Origin: an uncultured Clostridia bacterium
Lineage (GTDB): Bacteria > Bacillota > Clostridia > Oscillospirales > Ruminococcaceae
Assembly (NCBI GenBank): GCA_947166275.1
Contig: CAMVDP010000014.1
Location: 1-51,516 of the forward strand
Length of the DNA stretch: 51,516 bases
Direction: 5' to 3'
Position numbers and translations under genes: made by a program. The notes beneath the pieces are model-generated. The model was not told the DNA's origin, made no database searches, and saw nothing but the letters and a program-made list of their open reading frames with translations. Positions 42,997-51,516 of the stretch are shown in pieces; positions within the stretch are counted from its first letter, which is position 1; every line of letters begins with the position of its first letter.

Positions 42997-43129
42997 ACCC
43001 CAAAATCCTCTGAACTCATTAAATTCTGAATTGATATGCAGCCCGTTGATATAACGTTACAGGCGGTTGTGATAAGCTGAGGTTTGAGCATACAACTTTT
43101 GTTTACCAAACATATTCAGGGGGGAGAGC

Positions 43130-44152
43130 ATGGAAGACAGGTCTCAGATCTATATTAAATACGATAATGATAAATTACTTGCCATACAGGAAAAATACGC
43201 TTTGGGATATGACTTCATAGGCAGCGCTGTTTATTGTGCAGAAACTGTTATTTCACTTCTTAAGGATAATGAAGAACTGATCCTCATTGGCGAGAATCTG
43301 CTGGATAGATTTTTCTTTTTTGTACATGATAGTGAGGCTGACCTTCAAAATTATCAAAAATTATTCAACTACTGCAATCAGTGCGGTATCATCATCTTGC
43401 TGAACGGATACGTAACAATGCGTTACATCAACAGAAATTATTTTTCCAGACTGCGGCATTTATCGGAAAGTATTGAGGAATACACCCGCATAAAGGATGA
43501 CGATATTGCCGGACGCATACGCAGCGAATTCAGGGGCAATGACGAGATAGCGATACTTTCACAGCAGACGGCTTCCATGATATCCGAGCTGCAAAAGCAT
43601 ATCGACAGGATCATGACTATATCCGGCGAGCTTATGACAGCTAATGAAAGAGCCGAAAAATTCAGCGAACTTGCGCGCAAAGATGCTATGACCGGTCTTT
43701 ATAATAAGATGTCTTATTATGAAGCTGTATCAAGGCTTGATGAAAGCATAGAAAAAGGCTGTGCAAAATTTGCGATAATAGTAATCGACCTCAATTACCT
43801 GAAAAGGATAAACGACGAATACGGTCACAATCATGGCGATATAATGATCAAAAAGCTGGCAGACATTATAGACAGTTTTTTTGACCCGGCAACATCTTAC
43901 CGTATCGGCGGTGACGAATTTGCAGTCATTTTAGAAGGAGAATCTTCACGAAACGCTCTTACGCTCACTGCGAATTTCAGAAATCTGATAATGTCCGAAA
44001 GTGCCCTTGGATATTGGATATATCCGTCCGCAGCTGCGGGATGTTCTGTTTACAGAGCGGGAACCGACAAATGCGTGAGAGATGTTTTTGACCGTGCAGA
44101 TACAGAAATGTATGGCAACAAGATACAGATGAAAGCAAGAAGAAAGAATTGA
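43130..44152 (+). CDS. Soluble diguanylate cyclase (GGDEF)
   Basis: 340 aa with no clear membrane helix. The N-terminal part (about 1-115) is of unknown fold; a HAMP-like or coiled helical linker (about 115-190) leads to the GGDEF domain with an intact motif at 260-264. The RxxD inhibitory site is not present. It makes cyclic di-GMP in response to an unknown signal. The start has GGGGGAG. The aldolase gene follows after 57 bp. Confidence 0.88.
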   Translation: MEDRSQIYIKYDNDKLLAIQEKYALGYDFIGSAVYCAETVISLLKDNEELILIGENLLDRFFFFVHDSEADLQNYQKLFNYCNQCGIIILLNGYVTMRYINRNYFSRLRHLSESIEEYTRIKDDDIAGRIRSEFRGNDEIAILSQQTASMISELQKHIDRIMTISGELMTANERAEKFSELARKDAMTGLYNKMSYYEAVSRLDESIEKGCAKFAIIVIDLNYLKRINDEYGHNHGDIMIKKLADIIDSFFDPATSYRIGGDEFAVILEGESSRNALTLTANFRNLIMSESALGYWIYPSAAAGCSVYRAGTDKCVRDVFDRADTEMYGNKIQMKARRKN

Positions 44153-44209
44153 GCGCACATAGATCTTTGTGCGTTAAAAAAATCTAATAGTACGAAAGGA
44201 AATACAATT

Positions 44210-44860
44210 ATGAAATTATTTATCGACACAGCAAACACCAACGAGATCCGTGAAGCTGAAAGAATGGGAGTGATCTGCGGAGTCACTACAAATCCGTCGC
44301 TCATTGCTCGCGAAGGCAGAGTTTTTGAGGAAGTGGTAAAAGAGATAACCGAAATCGTTGACGGTCCGATCTCCGCCGAAGTTATCTCCCTTGAAGCCGA
44401 CAAAATGGTTGAGGAAGCTATTCCGCTCTCAAAAATACATAAAAACATCGTTATCAAGCTGCCAATGTGCAAGAACGGTCTTATCGCCTGTAAGGAACTC
44501 ACAAAGCGCGGTATCAAAACAAATGTTACGCTTATCTTTTCGGCGGCTCAGGCTCTTCTCGCCGCTAATGCGGGAGCGACTTATGTTTCGCCTTTCCTCG
44601 GTCGCCTCGATGATGTCGGAATGACCGGAATGGAACTTATCGAGGAAATCTCCGGAATATTCAGAGTACAGGACATCAAGACCGAGATCATTGCCGCCTC
44701 TATAAGAAATCCCATACATGTTACACAGGCGGCTCTTGCAGGCTGTGATATAGCTACAGTACCAATGTCCGTTATAAGGCAGATGATCAAGCATCCTCTT
44801 ACCGATATAGGAATACAACGTTTCCTTGACGACTGGAAAAAAGCCGGTCTTGAAAACTAA
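44210..44860 (+). CDS. fsa: Fructose-6-phosphate aldolase / transaldolase-like
   Basis: 216 aa, the length of the FSA/TalC group. The Phe-Ile-Asp-Thr-Ala start, the Gly-Val-Thr-Thr-Asn-Pro-Ser-Leu block (about 25-32), the Schiff-base Lys in Val-Ile-Lys-Leu-Pro-Met (about 84) and the Thr-Asn-Val-Thr-Leu-Ile-Phe-Ser motif are all present. Aldolase and transaldolase members cannot be told apart by eye. It may share a transcript with the diguanylate cyclase; a small hairpin lies between them. Confidence 0.9.
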   Translation: MKLFIDTANTNEIREAERMGVICGVTTNPSLIAREGRVFEEVVKEITEIVDGPISAEVISLEADKMVEEAIPLSKIHKNIVIKLPMCKNGLIACKELTKRGIKTNVTLIFSAAQALLAANAGATYVSPFLGRLDDVGMTGMELIEEISGIFRVQDIKTEIIAASIRNPIHVTQAALAGCDIATVPMSVIRQMIKHPLTDIGIQRFLDDWKKAGLEN

Positions 44861-44902
44861 AATCATTCATTAAATGATATTTTTCTCACGCATTTCAAGC
44901 CA

Positions 44903-44931
44903 TTGACACAGCCGATTAGTTTGACTATAAT
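44903..44931 (+). promoter_or_regulatory. Orphan promoter in a decayed stretch
   Basis: Perfect TTGACA (44903-44908), 17-nt spacer, TATAAT (44926-44931). No intact gene follows before the MCP promoter 500 bp on. Confidence 0.7.
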
Positions 44932-45100
44932 ATAATCGTTACGCCGTTATCATCTGCTGTAGATACATCCTTTATGCTTTTTCTGTAAAGCATGTAAATC
45001 GGATATTACAGGAACATCATACTTTGCACCATCAGCTCACTCTTCCGGTCAGACATTTCGGACATAAACTTCGTTATTGCTATTTACTGACCTGCAACCG

Positions 45101-45246
45101 TTAAATCTTTCCTTTGGTACCGACGACGAAATACGGCAGAACGCTGCCGTTCGGTGTTGTCATTATGCTCGGTGCTATCTGCGGGAGAGCTTCACCCGCT
45201 TTCAGCTTTCCGGCGAGTATCTGATCACAAAGCTGTACGGCTATCT
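45101..45246 (-). pseudogene. Remnant of a protein C-terminus
   Basis: The minus strand has about 46 sense codons ending in TAA (45101-45103), with protein-like composition (Leu-Cys-Asp-Gln-Ile-Leu-Ala-Gly-Lys-Leu-Lys...Val-Leu-Pro-Tyr-Phe-Val-Val-Gly). It is cut upstream by a stop. I do not recognise the family. The rest of 44861-45436 looks non-coding. Confidence 0.35.
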
Positions 45247-45436
45247 ATTTATAAATGGGGGGCATTTGAGTTCCGTAATATATTCATTCCGGATTAGTTT
45301 TTCTGTTTTTGTATAAAAACCCAGTCTTACTACAAAGGGATACAGCGTTTTGTTTACACCCGGAAAAGCCTTTCTTTAATAATTCTCAACAAAATTGCGT
45401 CACACATGCCAATTTTAATCACGAACGAAAAAATCA

Positions 45437-45465
45437 TTGACAATTTTATTTAGTTCATATATAAT
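45437..45465 (+). promoter_or_regulatory. Promoter of the chemotaxis receptor gene
   Basis: Perfect TTGACA (45437-45442), 17-nt spacer, TATAAT (45460-45465). Confidence 0.8.
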
Positions 45466-45530
45466 ATAATTGTTTAGTTATATCATTTTATGATATCAAG
45501 ACGTTCAATCTTATCACGGAGGAAAAGAAA

Positions 45531-47471
45531 ATGTTCAAAAAACTTGGTACTCAAATAGTCGTGATAGTCGGGATCAGTATAGCTGTTTTTGTTGCAGTCA
45601 TGCTTGTTGTAACTATCATTCAGTTCAGAAGCTACAACGACAGCATCATGCTCGAAAGAGCCGTTGTAGGTATGCAGGTACTTGAAGACAAGGTAGAAAC
45701 CGTTCTCGGAAATCTTGAAGACGCTTATTCCATGATGAAGGAAGACGGAGATTTCCGCGATGCCGCCGAAGCAGCAAACGAAGCTATTCTGAAAGATTAT
45801 ATGAGCAGGAAGCTCCCCGGCGATGAATATTATATGGTAGTCGGAGACAGACACGGCAAGATAATCTACACAAGTACAAATTATCCGCTCAAATCCTTTG
45901 ACTACTCTCCGATGTACAGCGGAAGGACTATCAAGGGCATTTCGAGAACAGACGGCGAGCTTGTGGCAATGTTTGCTTCGTATGTAAAAGATCAGGACGG
46001 TCAGGAATTCATGCTTTGCCTCGGTATGAATATGAGATCCGACAAATGGCTCGATGAAGTCATGAAGATATCCAACTGCGACGCGACCGTATGGAACTGG
46101 GATATACGCTTTGCAACTACGCTCAAGCGTGACAACGGCGAACGCGCTACCGGCACGGACCTCAACGCGGATGTACAGGAAGCTGTGCTCCAGAAGGAAG
46201 GTACATATCTCGGACAGCACGATGTCGTTGACAGGCATTATTATGTATCCTATCAGACGATGAAGGATTATGACGGAAAGATAATCGGCGCTTACTGGGC
46301 AGGCGCGGACGCTCGTGATGCGGACAATAAGTTCGGCGTTGTTACGGCTATCGCAATTATCATCGGCGTTATAGGCGCACTCGGCATCGGAGTGTTCGTA
46401 TTTATCTTCTGCCGCAAGAGAGTTTCCGTTCCGCTCAAGCACGCGGAAGCTTATGCGAACGAGATGCTTGACGGTCAGCTCTCAACTACCAACGTTAACT
46501 TCAATTTCGCACAGGATGAAGTCGGAAACTTTGTTAATGTGCTAAAGAGAGCAAAGGAAGGTATGAGCGGGGTCATCAGCGACTCGTCGCGCATACTTGC
46601 TGCCATGGCTGACGGCGACTTCACCGAGACTCCAAGTGTAAATTACCCCGGCGACTTCGAGGATATCGAAAAGAACATACTCAAGATCGAAGACGATCTC
46701 GGAGCAACACTCAGCAACATGAACACGTCTTCGGATGAAGTACTCTCGGGCTCCAGCCAGATGGCAGAGGGTTCTCAGTCCCTTGCCGACGGTACCACAC
46801 GTCAGGCCTCCGCTATCGAAGAGATCTCCGCAACTATCGCAGAAGTATCCACCCAGATCGCAAATACTGCTCAGAATGCGGCTCAAGCTGGTAACCTCTC
46901 AAAACAGACACAGGAAAAGGTAAACGAACAGGATACAGAGATCCAGAACATGGTTTCGGCTATGAACGAGATCAGCGATACGTCGAAAGAGATCGAAAAG
47001 ATCATCAAGACGATCGAGGATATTTCGTTCCAGACAAATATCCTTGCGCTCAATGCGGCTGTTGAAGCTGCACGTGCAGGCGATGCGGGCAAGGGCTTTG
47101 CGGTAGTTGCAGATGAAGTCCGCAATCTCGCAAACAAGTCCGCAGAGGCAGCAAAGAGCACATCTTCTCTCATAACGGCATCAATAGAAGCTGTCGATAA
47201 AGGAAGCAAGATAGCTACCACCACGGCCGAGTCGATGAAGCAGGTCAAGGGAATGTCCTCACAGACCGCATCGCTCATCTCCGATATTGCCGCAGCAAGC
47301 GCGGAACAGAACGATTCTATCAAGCAGATCACATCCGGCATCGAGCAGATCTCGCAGGTCATCCAGACGAACTCCGCTACTGCAGAGGAAACCGCAGCTT
47401 CATGCGAAGAGCTCTCCGGTCAGTCCAGGCTCCTCAAGGATCAGGTGGCAAGGTTCAAGATCAATCAGTAA
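45531..47471 (+). CDS. Methyl-accepting chemotaxis protein
   Basis: 646 aa. A first membrane helix (about 8-30), an extracytoplasmic Cache-type sensor domain (about 35-260), a second helix (about 265-290), a HAMP domain and a long cytoplasmic coiled coil. The hairpin tip that contacts CheA/CheW is clear: [17 protein letters not shown]. It implies a motile or otherwise CheA-controlled organism. A single-gene unit with its own promoter. Confidence 0.95.
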   Translation: MFKKLGTQIVVIVGISIAVFVAVMLVVTIIQFRSYNDSIMLERAVVGMQVLEDKVETVLGNLEDAYSMMKEDGDFRDAAEAANEAILKDYMSRKLPGDEYYMVVGDRHGKIIYTSTNYPLKSFDYSPMYSGRTIKGISRTDGELVAMFASYVKDQDGQEFMLCLGMNMRSDKWLDEVMKISNCDATVWNWDIRFATTLKRDNGERATGTDLNADVQEAVLQKEGTYLGQHDVVDRHYYVSYQTMKDYDGKIIGAYWAGADARDADNKFGVVTAIAIIIGVIGALGIGVFVFIFCRKRVSVPLKHAEAYANEMLDGQLSTTNVNFNFAQDEVGNFVNVLKRAKEGMSGVISDSSRILAAMADGDFTETPSVNYPGDFEDIEKNILKIEDDLGATLSNMNTSSDEVLSGSSQMAEGSQSLADGTTRQASAIEEISATIAEVSTQIANTAQNAAQAGNLSKQTQEKVNEQDTEIQNMVSAMNEISDTSKEIEKIIKTIEDISFQTNILALNAAVEAARAGDAGKGFAVVADEVRNLANKSAEAAKSTSSLITASIEAVDKGSKIATTTAESMKQVKGMSSQTASLISDIAAASAEQNDSIKQITSGIEQISQVIQTNSATAEETAASCEELSGQSRLLKDQVARFKINQ

Positions 47472-47478
47472 TCAGATT

Positions 47479-47519
47479 ATCCCCACAATTAACTGCGTCC
47501 TGTAGTTAATTGTGGGGAT
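47479..47519 (+). terminator. Strong hairpin after the chemotaxis receptor gene
   Basis: Perfect 16-bp stem (47479-47494 with 47504-47519) and 9-nt loop, but only a short T-run, starting 8 bp after the stop. Confidence 0.65.
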
Positions 47520-47522
47520 TGT

Positions 47523-47915
47523 CATGATATCGGTGAGTTCACGGACAAGCTCGCAAGTCTGACATTCCTTGACCCTGCCTGCGGCTCCGGTAACTTCCTC
47601 ACGGAAACATTCCTGTCGCTCCGTAAGCTCGAAAACAAGGCTTTGGAGAGCCTTTTCTACGGACAGATCATGCTCGACACGGGAGATATAATTAAGGTCG
47701 GCATCGGACAGTTCTACGGTATCGAGATAAACGACCTCGCAGCGACAGTCGCAAAGACGGCGCTGTGGATAGCGGAACATCAGATGATACAGGAAACGCA
47801 GAAGATCGTGCATAAGGATATAGATTTTCTGCCGCTGAAAACATACACGAACATCACCGAGGGCAACGCGCTCCGTATCGTACTGTCATTTGCAAGCAGG
47901 CTGAGACAGCTATGA
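47523..47915 (+). pseudogene. Fragment of a class I DNA methyltransferase
   Basis: About 130 codons in one frame. They hold the SAM-binding motif Asp-Pro-Ala-Cys-Gly-Ser-Gly-Asn-Phe and a Gln-Phe-Tyr-Gly-Ile-Glu-Ile-Asn block. These match the methylase part of large MmeI/type IIG-like enzymes. The N-terminal part, the catalytic Asn-Pro-Pro-Tyr and the target-recognition part are missing, and there is no start codon or ribosome site. It begins 4 bp after the receptor's terminator hairpin. It is a remnant left by deletion. Confidence 0.75.
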
Positions 47916-48038
47916 CGGAGATCGTGAAAACGGATATGTCTCAAACCGTTAATATCTTTTTGAGGAGAGACTATTTAAACGCGGGCGATTTTTCTTTAAT
48001 GGGCACAGAATAATTGAGCGGATACCTTCATACCAAGA

Positions 48039-48069
48039 AAACCGCAGAGATCAAATATCTCCGCGGTTT
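48039..48069. terminator. Terminator of the nonulosonic acid cluster
   Basis: A 12-bp stem with one mismatch (48039-48051 with 48057-48069) and a 5-nt loop, T-rich on the minus-strand exit and usable in both directions. Confidence 0.6.
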
Positions 48070-48081
48070 ATTCTTAATAAA

Positions 48082-49125
48082 TCAAACCATATCCCACATA
48101 AGAATGGTGTCCTCTTTTAAATCTTTTTTCACTTTTCTTCCAACTATAATATTCGTATATTCAGGAGAAATACCAGTTCCAGGGCGTTTCGGCATAATAT
48201 CATCTTTATTGATTATCTCACCGGATTTCATATCGCGTGTAAGCACAAGTGACCGTCTTGCCTCTCTACGAGGAGTTAATTCACAGTCAAGAACCGTTTT
48301 TTCTCCCGAGCCGAGTACTGTATCAATCCATCTGAAATTGGCAATAGCCTTTTTAAAATCTCCAGGATCTCCTGCATGATAATGATCATTACCTGGCAAA
48401 GTCTTATCAAGTGTAAAATGTTTTTCAATTACTTCTGCCCCAAGTAAATACGCAGTAGCAAGAGTCATCATCGTATCATCAGGAGCTACATGATCGCTGA
48501 ACCCTACTTTAATCTTCGGAAAATCCTTCTTCAGTGTTTCAATAATACGTAAATTTGCATTTTGAGGGGCTGTGGGATAAGACAACACACAATGAAGAAT
48601 TGTAATATCCTTACAACCAGATTCTGTTAATACGCGTATAGCCTCATCGACTTCAGACAAATAAGACGCACCTACCGAAAGCACTACGGGTTTATTCTTT
48701 GCTCCAATATGGCGTATAAATGGAATGTTTGAAATATCAGAAGAACTAATTTTATAAAAATCGATCATTTTTTGTAGATAGTCAGCAGAAGCGTAATCAA
48801 ACGGAGTAGAGGTATAATCCATTCCTTTGGAGTGTGTATAATCACATAATTCTTGATATTCAGCTTCGCCAAAACTATCGTGTTTTAAGAAAAGCTCGTA
48901 CTGAGTTTTTGTTGGTTCTTTGGTTATATCCCAATAAGCAGGAGAGTTTTTAGAAACAATAGTTCCGGCTTTATATGATTGAAATTTTGCACAATCAATA
49001 CCTGCGTCAGCCGCTGAATCTATATACATTTTTGCGGCTTCAATCGGTTTTATGTTTAGCGCCCTAGCTGTATCATAAAAGTTTACACCCATTTCGGCAA
49101 TCAAGTATGGCTTTGAGTTTCTCAT
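48082..49125 (-). CDS. neuB: NeuB-family nonulosonic acid synthase
   Basis: 347 aa. Condenses phosphoenolpyruvate with a hexosamine-derived sugar to make a sialic-like acid. The N-terminal barrel (about 1-270) has Ala-Glu-Met-Gly-Val-Asn, Phe-Gln-Ser-Tyr-Lys, Ser-Thr-Pro-Phe-Asp and Lys-His-Phe-Thr-Leu-Asp-Lys. The C-terminal SAF domain (about 285-345, Arg-Arg-Ser-Leu-Val, Arg-Pro-Gly-Thr-Gly-Ile) caps the active site. Neu5Ac, legionaminic or pseudaminic acid cannot be told apart. It follows the CMP-sugar synthetase by 15 bp. The region is visibly AT-richer than the rest of the window. Confidence 0.93.
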   Translation of the reverse strand: MRNSKPYLIAEMGVNFYDTARALNIKPIEAAKMYIDSAADAGIDCAKFQSYKAGTIVSKNSPAYWDITKEPTKTQYELFLKHDSFGEAEYQELCDYTHSKGMDYTSTPFDYASADYLQKMIDFYKISSSDISNIPFIRHIGAKNKPVVLSVGASYLSEVDEAIRVLTESGCKDITILHCVLSYPTAPQNANLRIIETLKKDFPKIKVGFSDHVAPDDTMMTLATAYLLGAEVIEKHFTLDKTLPGNDHYHAGDPGDFKKAIANFRWIDTVLGSGEKTVLDCELTPRREARRSLVLTRDMKSGEIINKDDIMPKRPGTGISPEYTNIIVGRKVKKDLKEDTILMWDMV

Positions 49126-49140
49126 TTTATGTATTTCTCC

Positions 49141-50742
49141 TTATAGTTCATTAATTAAACTCATTACCCTTTTTCGCCCACCGCGAAGATCGTGACTTAA
49201 CAACATATCTTGAAATTTCTGGCGACTCTCTTTACTCAATTTCAAATACATTTGTAAATTAGACTCAATAATTTCATCAGCCGGGTTTAATCCAATGTAT
49301 GAAAAACCATTTTCATTGCATACAAATCCATGTTTTTCTTCCCTTTTGTTTTGAGCCATTGCAATTGAAGGAATTCCAAGAAGGGCGAGTTCGTATCCAG
49401 TACGGCCTCGCGAAGTTATTCCAATGTCACAACTTGTCATAATTTCCGGCATGTTTGACACATCAAAAAGTACTTGAATATTATCATATTTGTTATATTC
49501 CATTAATTTTTCAACATTATATTTAGCTCTGCCAAGTACGACAACAAATTCATAATTTCTATAACCAGGCTTACATATCATATTCAGAAGCCTGTCAGAA
49601 TAATTCTGCGGATCAGCACCTCCGAAAGATATAAATACACGATGTACGGCATCTTTAATTTTAATTGGCTCATAAAACATAAATGTTTTAGCACTTATAT
49701 AGTATTTCTCTCCTGACTTAACATGCGGAAGTGTTTCATCATGGAAAAGCGCGTTAAATACAAGATCAGCCTTTAATATTCCCTCACCATCATCTTCAAA
49801 ATTAACAATTTTCGCATTTGGCATTACCGATTTTAGCCCTATCATATAATCTATTGATGTTGTAAGGATATCATTAATGAAAACTGTGTATTGTTGTTTT
49901 TTGCAAACCTGATACAATTCAGCTATTCCGTTAACAGGTATCAATGTATGTTTAGTATTGCCAAAAACACTAGGATCTGTCTGATTAATATCATAATAAA
50001 TATCAGGTTTCACATAAAACTCATCAGCAATTTCAAGTGCTCTATAAATATGTCCAATCCCGCGTTTATTATTTCCGTTCACGTAGATACCTACTTTTTG
50101 ATGTGACAAAGCCACAGCAACGGAGCGAAGATCATCAAATGTATCCACATCTTGAGACTCATCTTCAGGAACCTCAAAGATATCCACTTTTTTACCAATC
50201 CTAGTTTTAGGAGTTACCACACAGGATTTAGAAATGACAAACGCACCTGTTTCCATATAGCAAGGAGGAAGATATTGACGATTCAGTCTTTCTGTATAGT
50301 TTGGTACTTTTTTTCCATCTCTCACCCCCCATGAAAGACGGGGCGCATTAAAGGCTGAAATAACGGTGTCTAAATCATTATCAATAGCAAATTTAATAGC
50401 CAAATCAAGAGTTGTTACTTTTAATGTTGGCGATGTAGGTTGCATGGTAATTATATAATCCCAAGTTGTCATTTGAGGTACAGCATCAGCTATAACGGCA
50501 TCCAATGTTACATTGTCACCACAAAGCGCCTCATCACGCCAATGAACTGACACCCCCATTTGTTGAGCAATAATACGAACTTCAGGAGAGTCTGTAGAAA
50601 CAATCACATCTGTAATATATTGGGATTTGATTGCATTATTAATAGCATAGTAAATCAGAGGATGATCATCAATAATTCTAATATTTTTATTTGGTATACC
50701 TCTGGATCCTGCTCTGGCAGGTATAATGGCTGCGATTTTCAT
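49141..50742 (-). CDS. CMP-nonulosonate synthetase fused to a PseG-like domain
   Basis: 533 aa. The N-terminal domain (about 1-215) is a NeuA/PseF-type cytidylyltransferase, with Pro-Ala-Arg-Ala-Gly-Ser-Arg-Gly-Ile-Pro-x-Lys-Asn (8-20) and Met-Gln-Pro-Thr-Ser-Pro. The C-terminal domain (about 215-533) is GT-B-like and resembles PseG/SpsG: Arg-Gly-Ile-Gly-His-Ile-Tyr-Arg-Ala, Phe-Gly-Gly-Ala-Asp-Pro, and Arg-Gly-Arg-Thr-Gly-Tyr-Glu-Leu-Ala-Leu-Leu-Gly-Ile-Pro. PseG removes UDP from an intermediate of pseudaminic acid synthesis. The fusion joins an earlier step and the last step of the pathway. The start overlaps the end of the flippase gene. Confidence 0.88.
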   Translation of the reverse strand: MKIAAIIPARAGSRGIPNKNIRIIDDHPLIYYAINNAIKSQYITDVIVSTDSPEVRIIAQQMGVSVHWRDEALCGDNVTLDAVIADAVPQMTTWDYIITMQPTSPTLKVTTLDLAIKFAIDNDLDTVISAFNAPRLSWGVRDGKKVPNYTERLNRQYLPPCYMETGAFVISKSCVVTPKTRIGKKVDIFEVPEDESQDVDTFDDLRSVAVALSHQKVGIYVNGNNKRGIGHIYRALEIADEFYVKPDIYYDINQTDPSVFGNTKHTLIPVNGIAELYQVCKKQQYTVFINDILTTSIDYMIGLKSVMPNAKIVNFEDDGEGILKADLVFNALFHDETLPHVKSGEKYYISAKTFMFYEPIKIKDAVHRVFISFGGADPQNYSDRLLNMICKPGYRNYEFVVVLGRAKYNVEKLMEYNKYDNIQVLFDVSNMPEIMTSCDIGITSRGRTGYELALLGIPSIAMAQNKREEKHGFVCNENGFSYIGLNPADEIIESNLQMYLKLSKESRQKFQDMLLSHDLRGGRKRVMSLINEL

Positions 50743-51290
50743 TTTTCCTTTTTCCCTCTCTTTTTTAATACGTGAAAAAACGCAGGTAAATACAATATCA
50801 CCATGAACAAAAACAACAATAAGAAATATGCGATTTGAGATAGTGTATTTTCCGGAAAGTAAAAATAATATTTAAATACAAACATGCCTATAACTGCTGG
50901 GGTAGTGTATATCACGAAGCGAATAATAATTAATAAAAAGTTTCTCCATTCTAATACCTTTTTTTTTACCAGTCCATTTATCCAAAGCGGTAAGACTATA
51001 ATTGCTGATAGGCTTGTTGCTAGAGCCAACCCTGATTGTTGATAATACTGAATTAGTATAAAATTTAAACATATATTAATTGAGACTGATAAAAAAATGT
51101 AAAAAATTACACTCTTTGTATCTGAAAAAATATAATAATATCTTACAAATACTTCTCTTAAGCAAATTGCAATTATGCCCAATGCATACATTTGAAAAGA
51201 AGAACTTGTTGTAGTCAAAGAATTAGTATTAAATGCTCCTCTAAAGAATAACAAACTTAATATTTCATCAGAAAACAGTATACGAGGGAT
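50739..51290 (-). pseudogene. Truncated MOP-family flippase (C-terminal part)
   Basis: Membrane protein fragment with about five hydrophobic helices. The remaining part begins with a Ser-Asp-Glu-Ile-Leu-Ser-Leu-Leu-Phe-Phe-Arg-Gly-Ala-Phe stretch, typical of the middle of MurJ/Wzx-like flippases. The open frame from a TTG at 51254 is 171 codons; homology-like sequence continues to about 51290, where a stop in frame ends it. The N-terminal half is missing. It overlaps the next gene's start, so it was part of the cluster. Confidence 0.65.
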
Positions 51291-51445
51291 TCATTAATAT
51301 TTGCAAATTTACATCCAGCGACAATCATATGAAGCCAAAGATAATAATCTTCTAAAAGTAAAAGTGTTTGATATCCGCCCGATTGTATTAAGGCAGACTT
51401 CTTAATACAAACAGAAACATGATTCATTGGAGACCCTATGAAAAA
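51257..51445 (-). pseudogene. Truncated GT2 glycosyltransferase fragment
   Basis: The minus strand encodes Pro-Met-Asn-His-Val-Ser-Val-Cys-Ile-Lys-Lys-Ser, Ser-Gly-Gly-Tyr and Leu-Glu-Asp-Tyr-Tyr-Leu-Trp-Leu, a pattern of GT2 family enzymes (the Glu-Asp-x-x-Leu-Trp acid motif). The C-terminal part is lost where the flippase fragment begins, and the start is lost at the right edge. The two remnants overlap in different frames. Confidence 0.6.
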
Positions 51446-51516
51446 AAGTCTGTAAAAACTTAGCCAACTGTGGTATAATAAAAAACACAGGAGGCTGATT
51501 TTTATGGGAAGAAAAA
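51446..51516 (+). mobile_element. Possible left end of an insertion sequence
   Basis: A TATAAT (51474-51479), AGGAGG (51489-51494) and an ATG at 51504 start a frame reading Met-Gly-Arg-Lys before the window ends. The abrupt switch from the glycosyltransferase remnant suggests a transposase gene. The family cannot be named and the terminal repeat is not provable from one end. Confidence 0.3.

Noticed and set aside
42841-43129. Possible cyclic di-GMP riboswitch before the diguanylate cyclase gene
   Set aside because: I find a palindrome and a terminator-like hairpin, but not the conserved bases of the known cyclic di-GMP riboswitch classes.
45483-46442. Minus-strand open frame opposite the chemotaxis receptor gene
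   Set aside because: Antisense to conserved sensor and membrane parts; no start signals.

Overview
The window reads as chromosome of an obligately anaerobic Clostridia bacterium, most like a Ruminococcus/Oscillospiraceae gut organism. The grounds are the many near-perfect sigma-A promoters (TTGACA-N17-TATAAT), AGGAGG-type ribosome binding sites, a desulfoferrodoxin plus flavodiiron-rubredoxin pair, a GPH-type sugar symporter with a GH36 alpha-galactosidase, and Fhs, TsaB/TsaE and RpiB housekeeping genes. The assignment is inferred from gene content; no rRNA gene is inside the window.

Layout. 1-150: two tandem strong promoters read out of the left edge, perhaps into an rRNA or tRNA operon. 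158-8481: a divergent pair, namely an acidic zinc-ribbon membrane protein (-) and a seven-gene operon (+) with a hypothetical protein, a 4HBT thioesterase, an FAD protein, pyrophosphatase, TadA, a flippase and DprA. 8476-11981: YbaK (-), then MarR regulator, DAHP synthase and Rsm22-type methyltransferase (+). 12017-15831: an overlapping operon of a GH3 acyl-amido synthetase, a membrane SpoIIE-type phosphatase and an RsbW-like ATPase. 15878-19755: TetR, GPH symporter and alpha-galactosidase (-), with a large nested palindrome as probable operator. 19867-23595: a GT-B-like protein, a UDPGP pyrophosphorylase with a structured leader, and a membrane alpha/beta hydrolase. 23673-25921: oxygen and superoxide defence (-), beside an orphan promoter-terminator unit (25948-26130) that may be a small RNA. 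26201-30170: fhs-tsaE-tsaB-rpiB-upp (-). 30350-36685: a VWA lipoprotein, a CNNM/CorC protein with an NfeD-like partner, and a diguanylate cyclase co-transcribed with a lone TRAP-type binding protein.

36984-42702: the initiator tRNA-fMet carries a 5.6-kb integrative element bounded by 46-bp direct repeats that begin at the anticodon loop. The element encodes an integrase with an inserted XRE helix-turn-helix, a CI/Stl-like repressor, an excisionase-like protein, a DUF6291-type protein, a PD-(D/E)XK nuclease, a small-terminase-like protein and a sigma-like protein. It has no structural genes. The layout resembles a minimal phage satellite and is the best candidate here for an undescribed system.

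43130-47471: a soluble diguanylate cyclase, fructose-6-phosphate aldolase/transaldolase, a decayed stretch with an orphan promoter, and a chemotaxis receptor. 47523-51516: remnants and an AT-rich nonulosonic (sialic-like) acid cluster (-): NeuB, a CMP-sugar synthetase fused to a PseG-like domain, and a truncated flippase joined to a truncated glycosyltransferase. The right edge may be the start of an insertion sequence.
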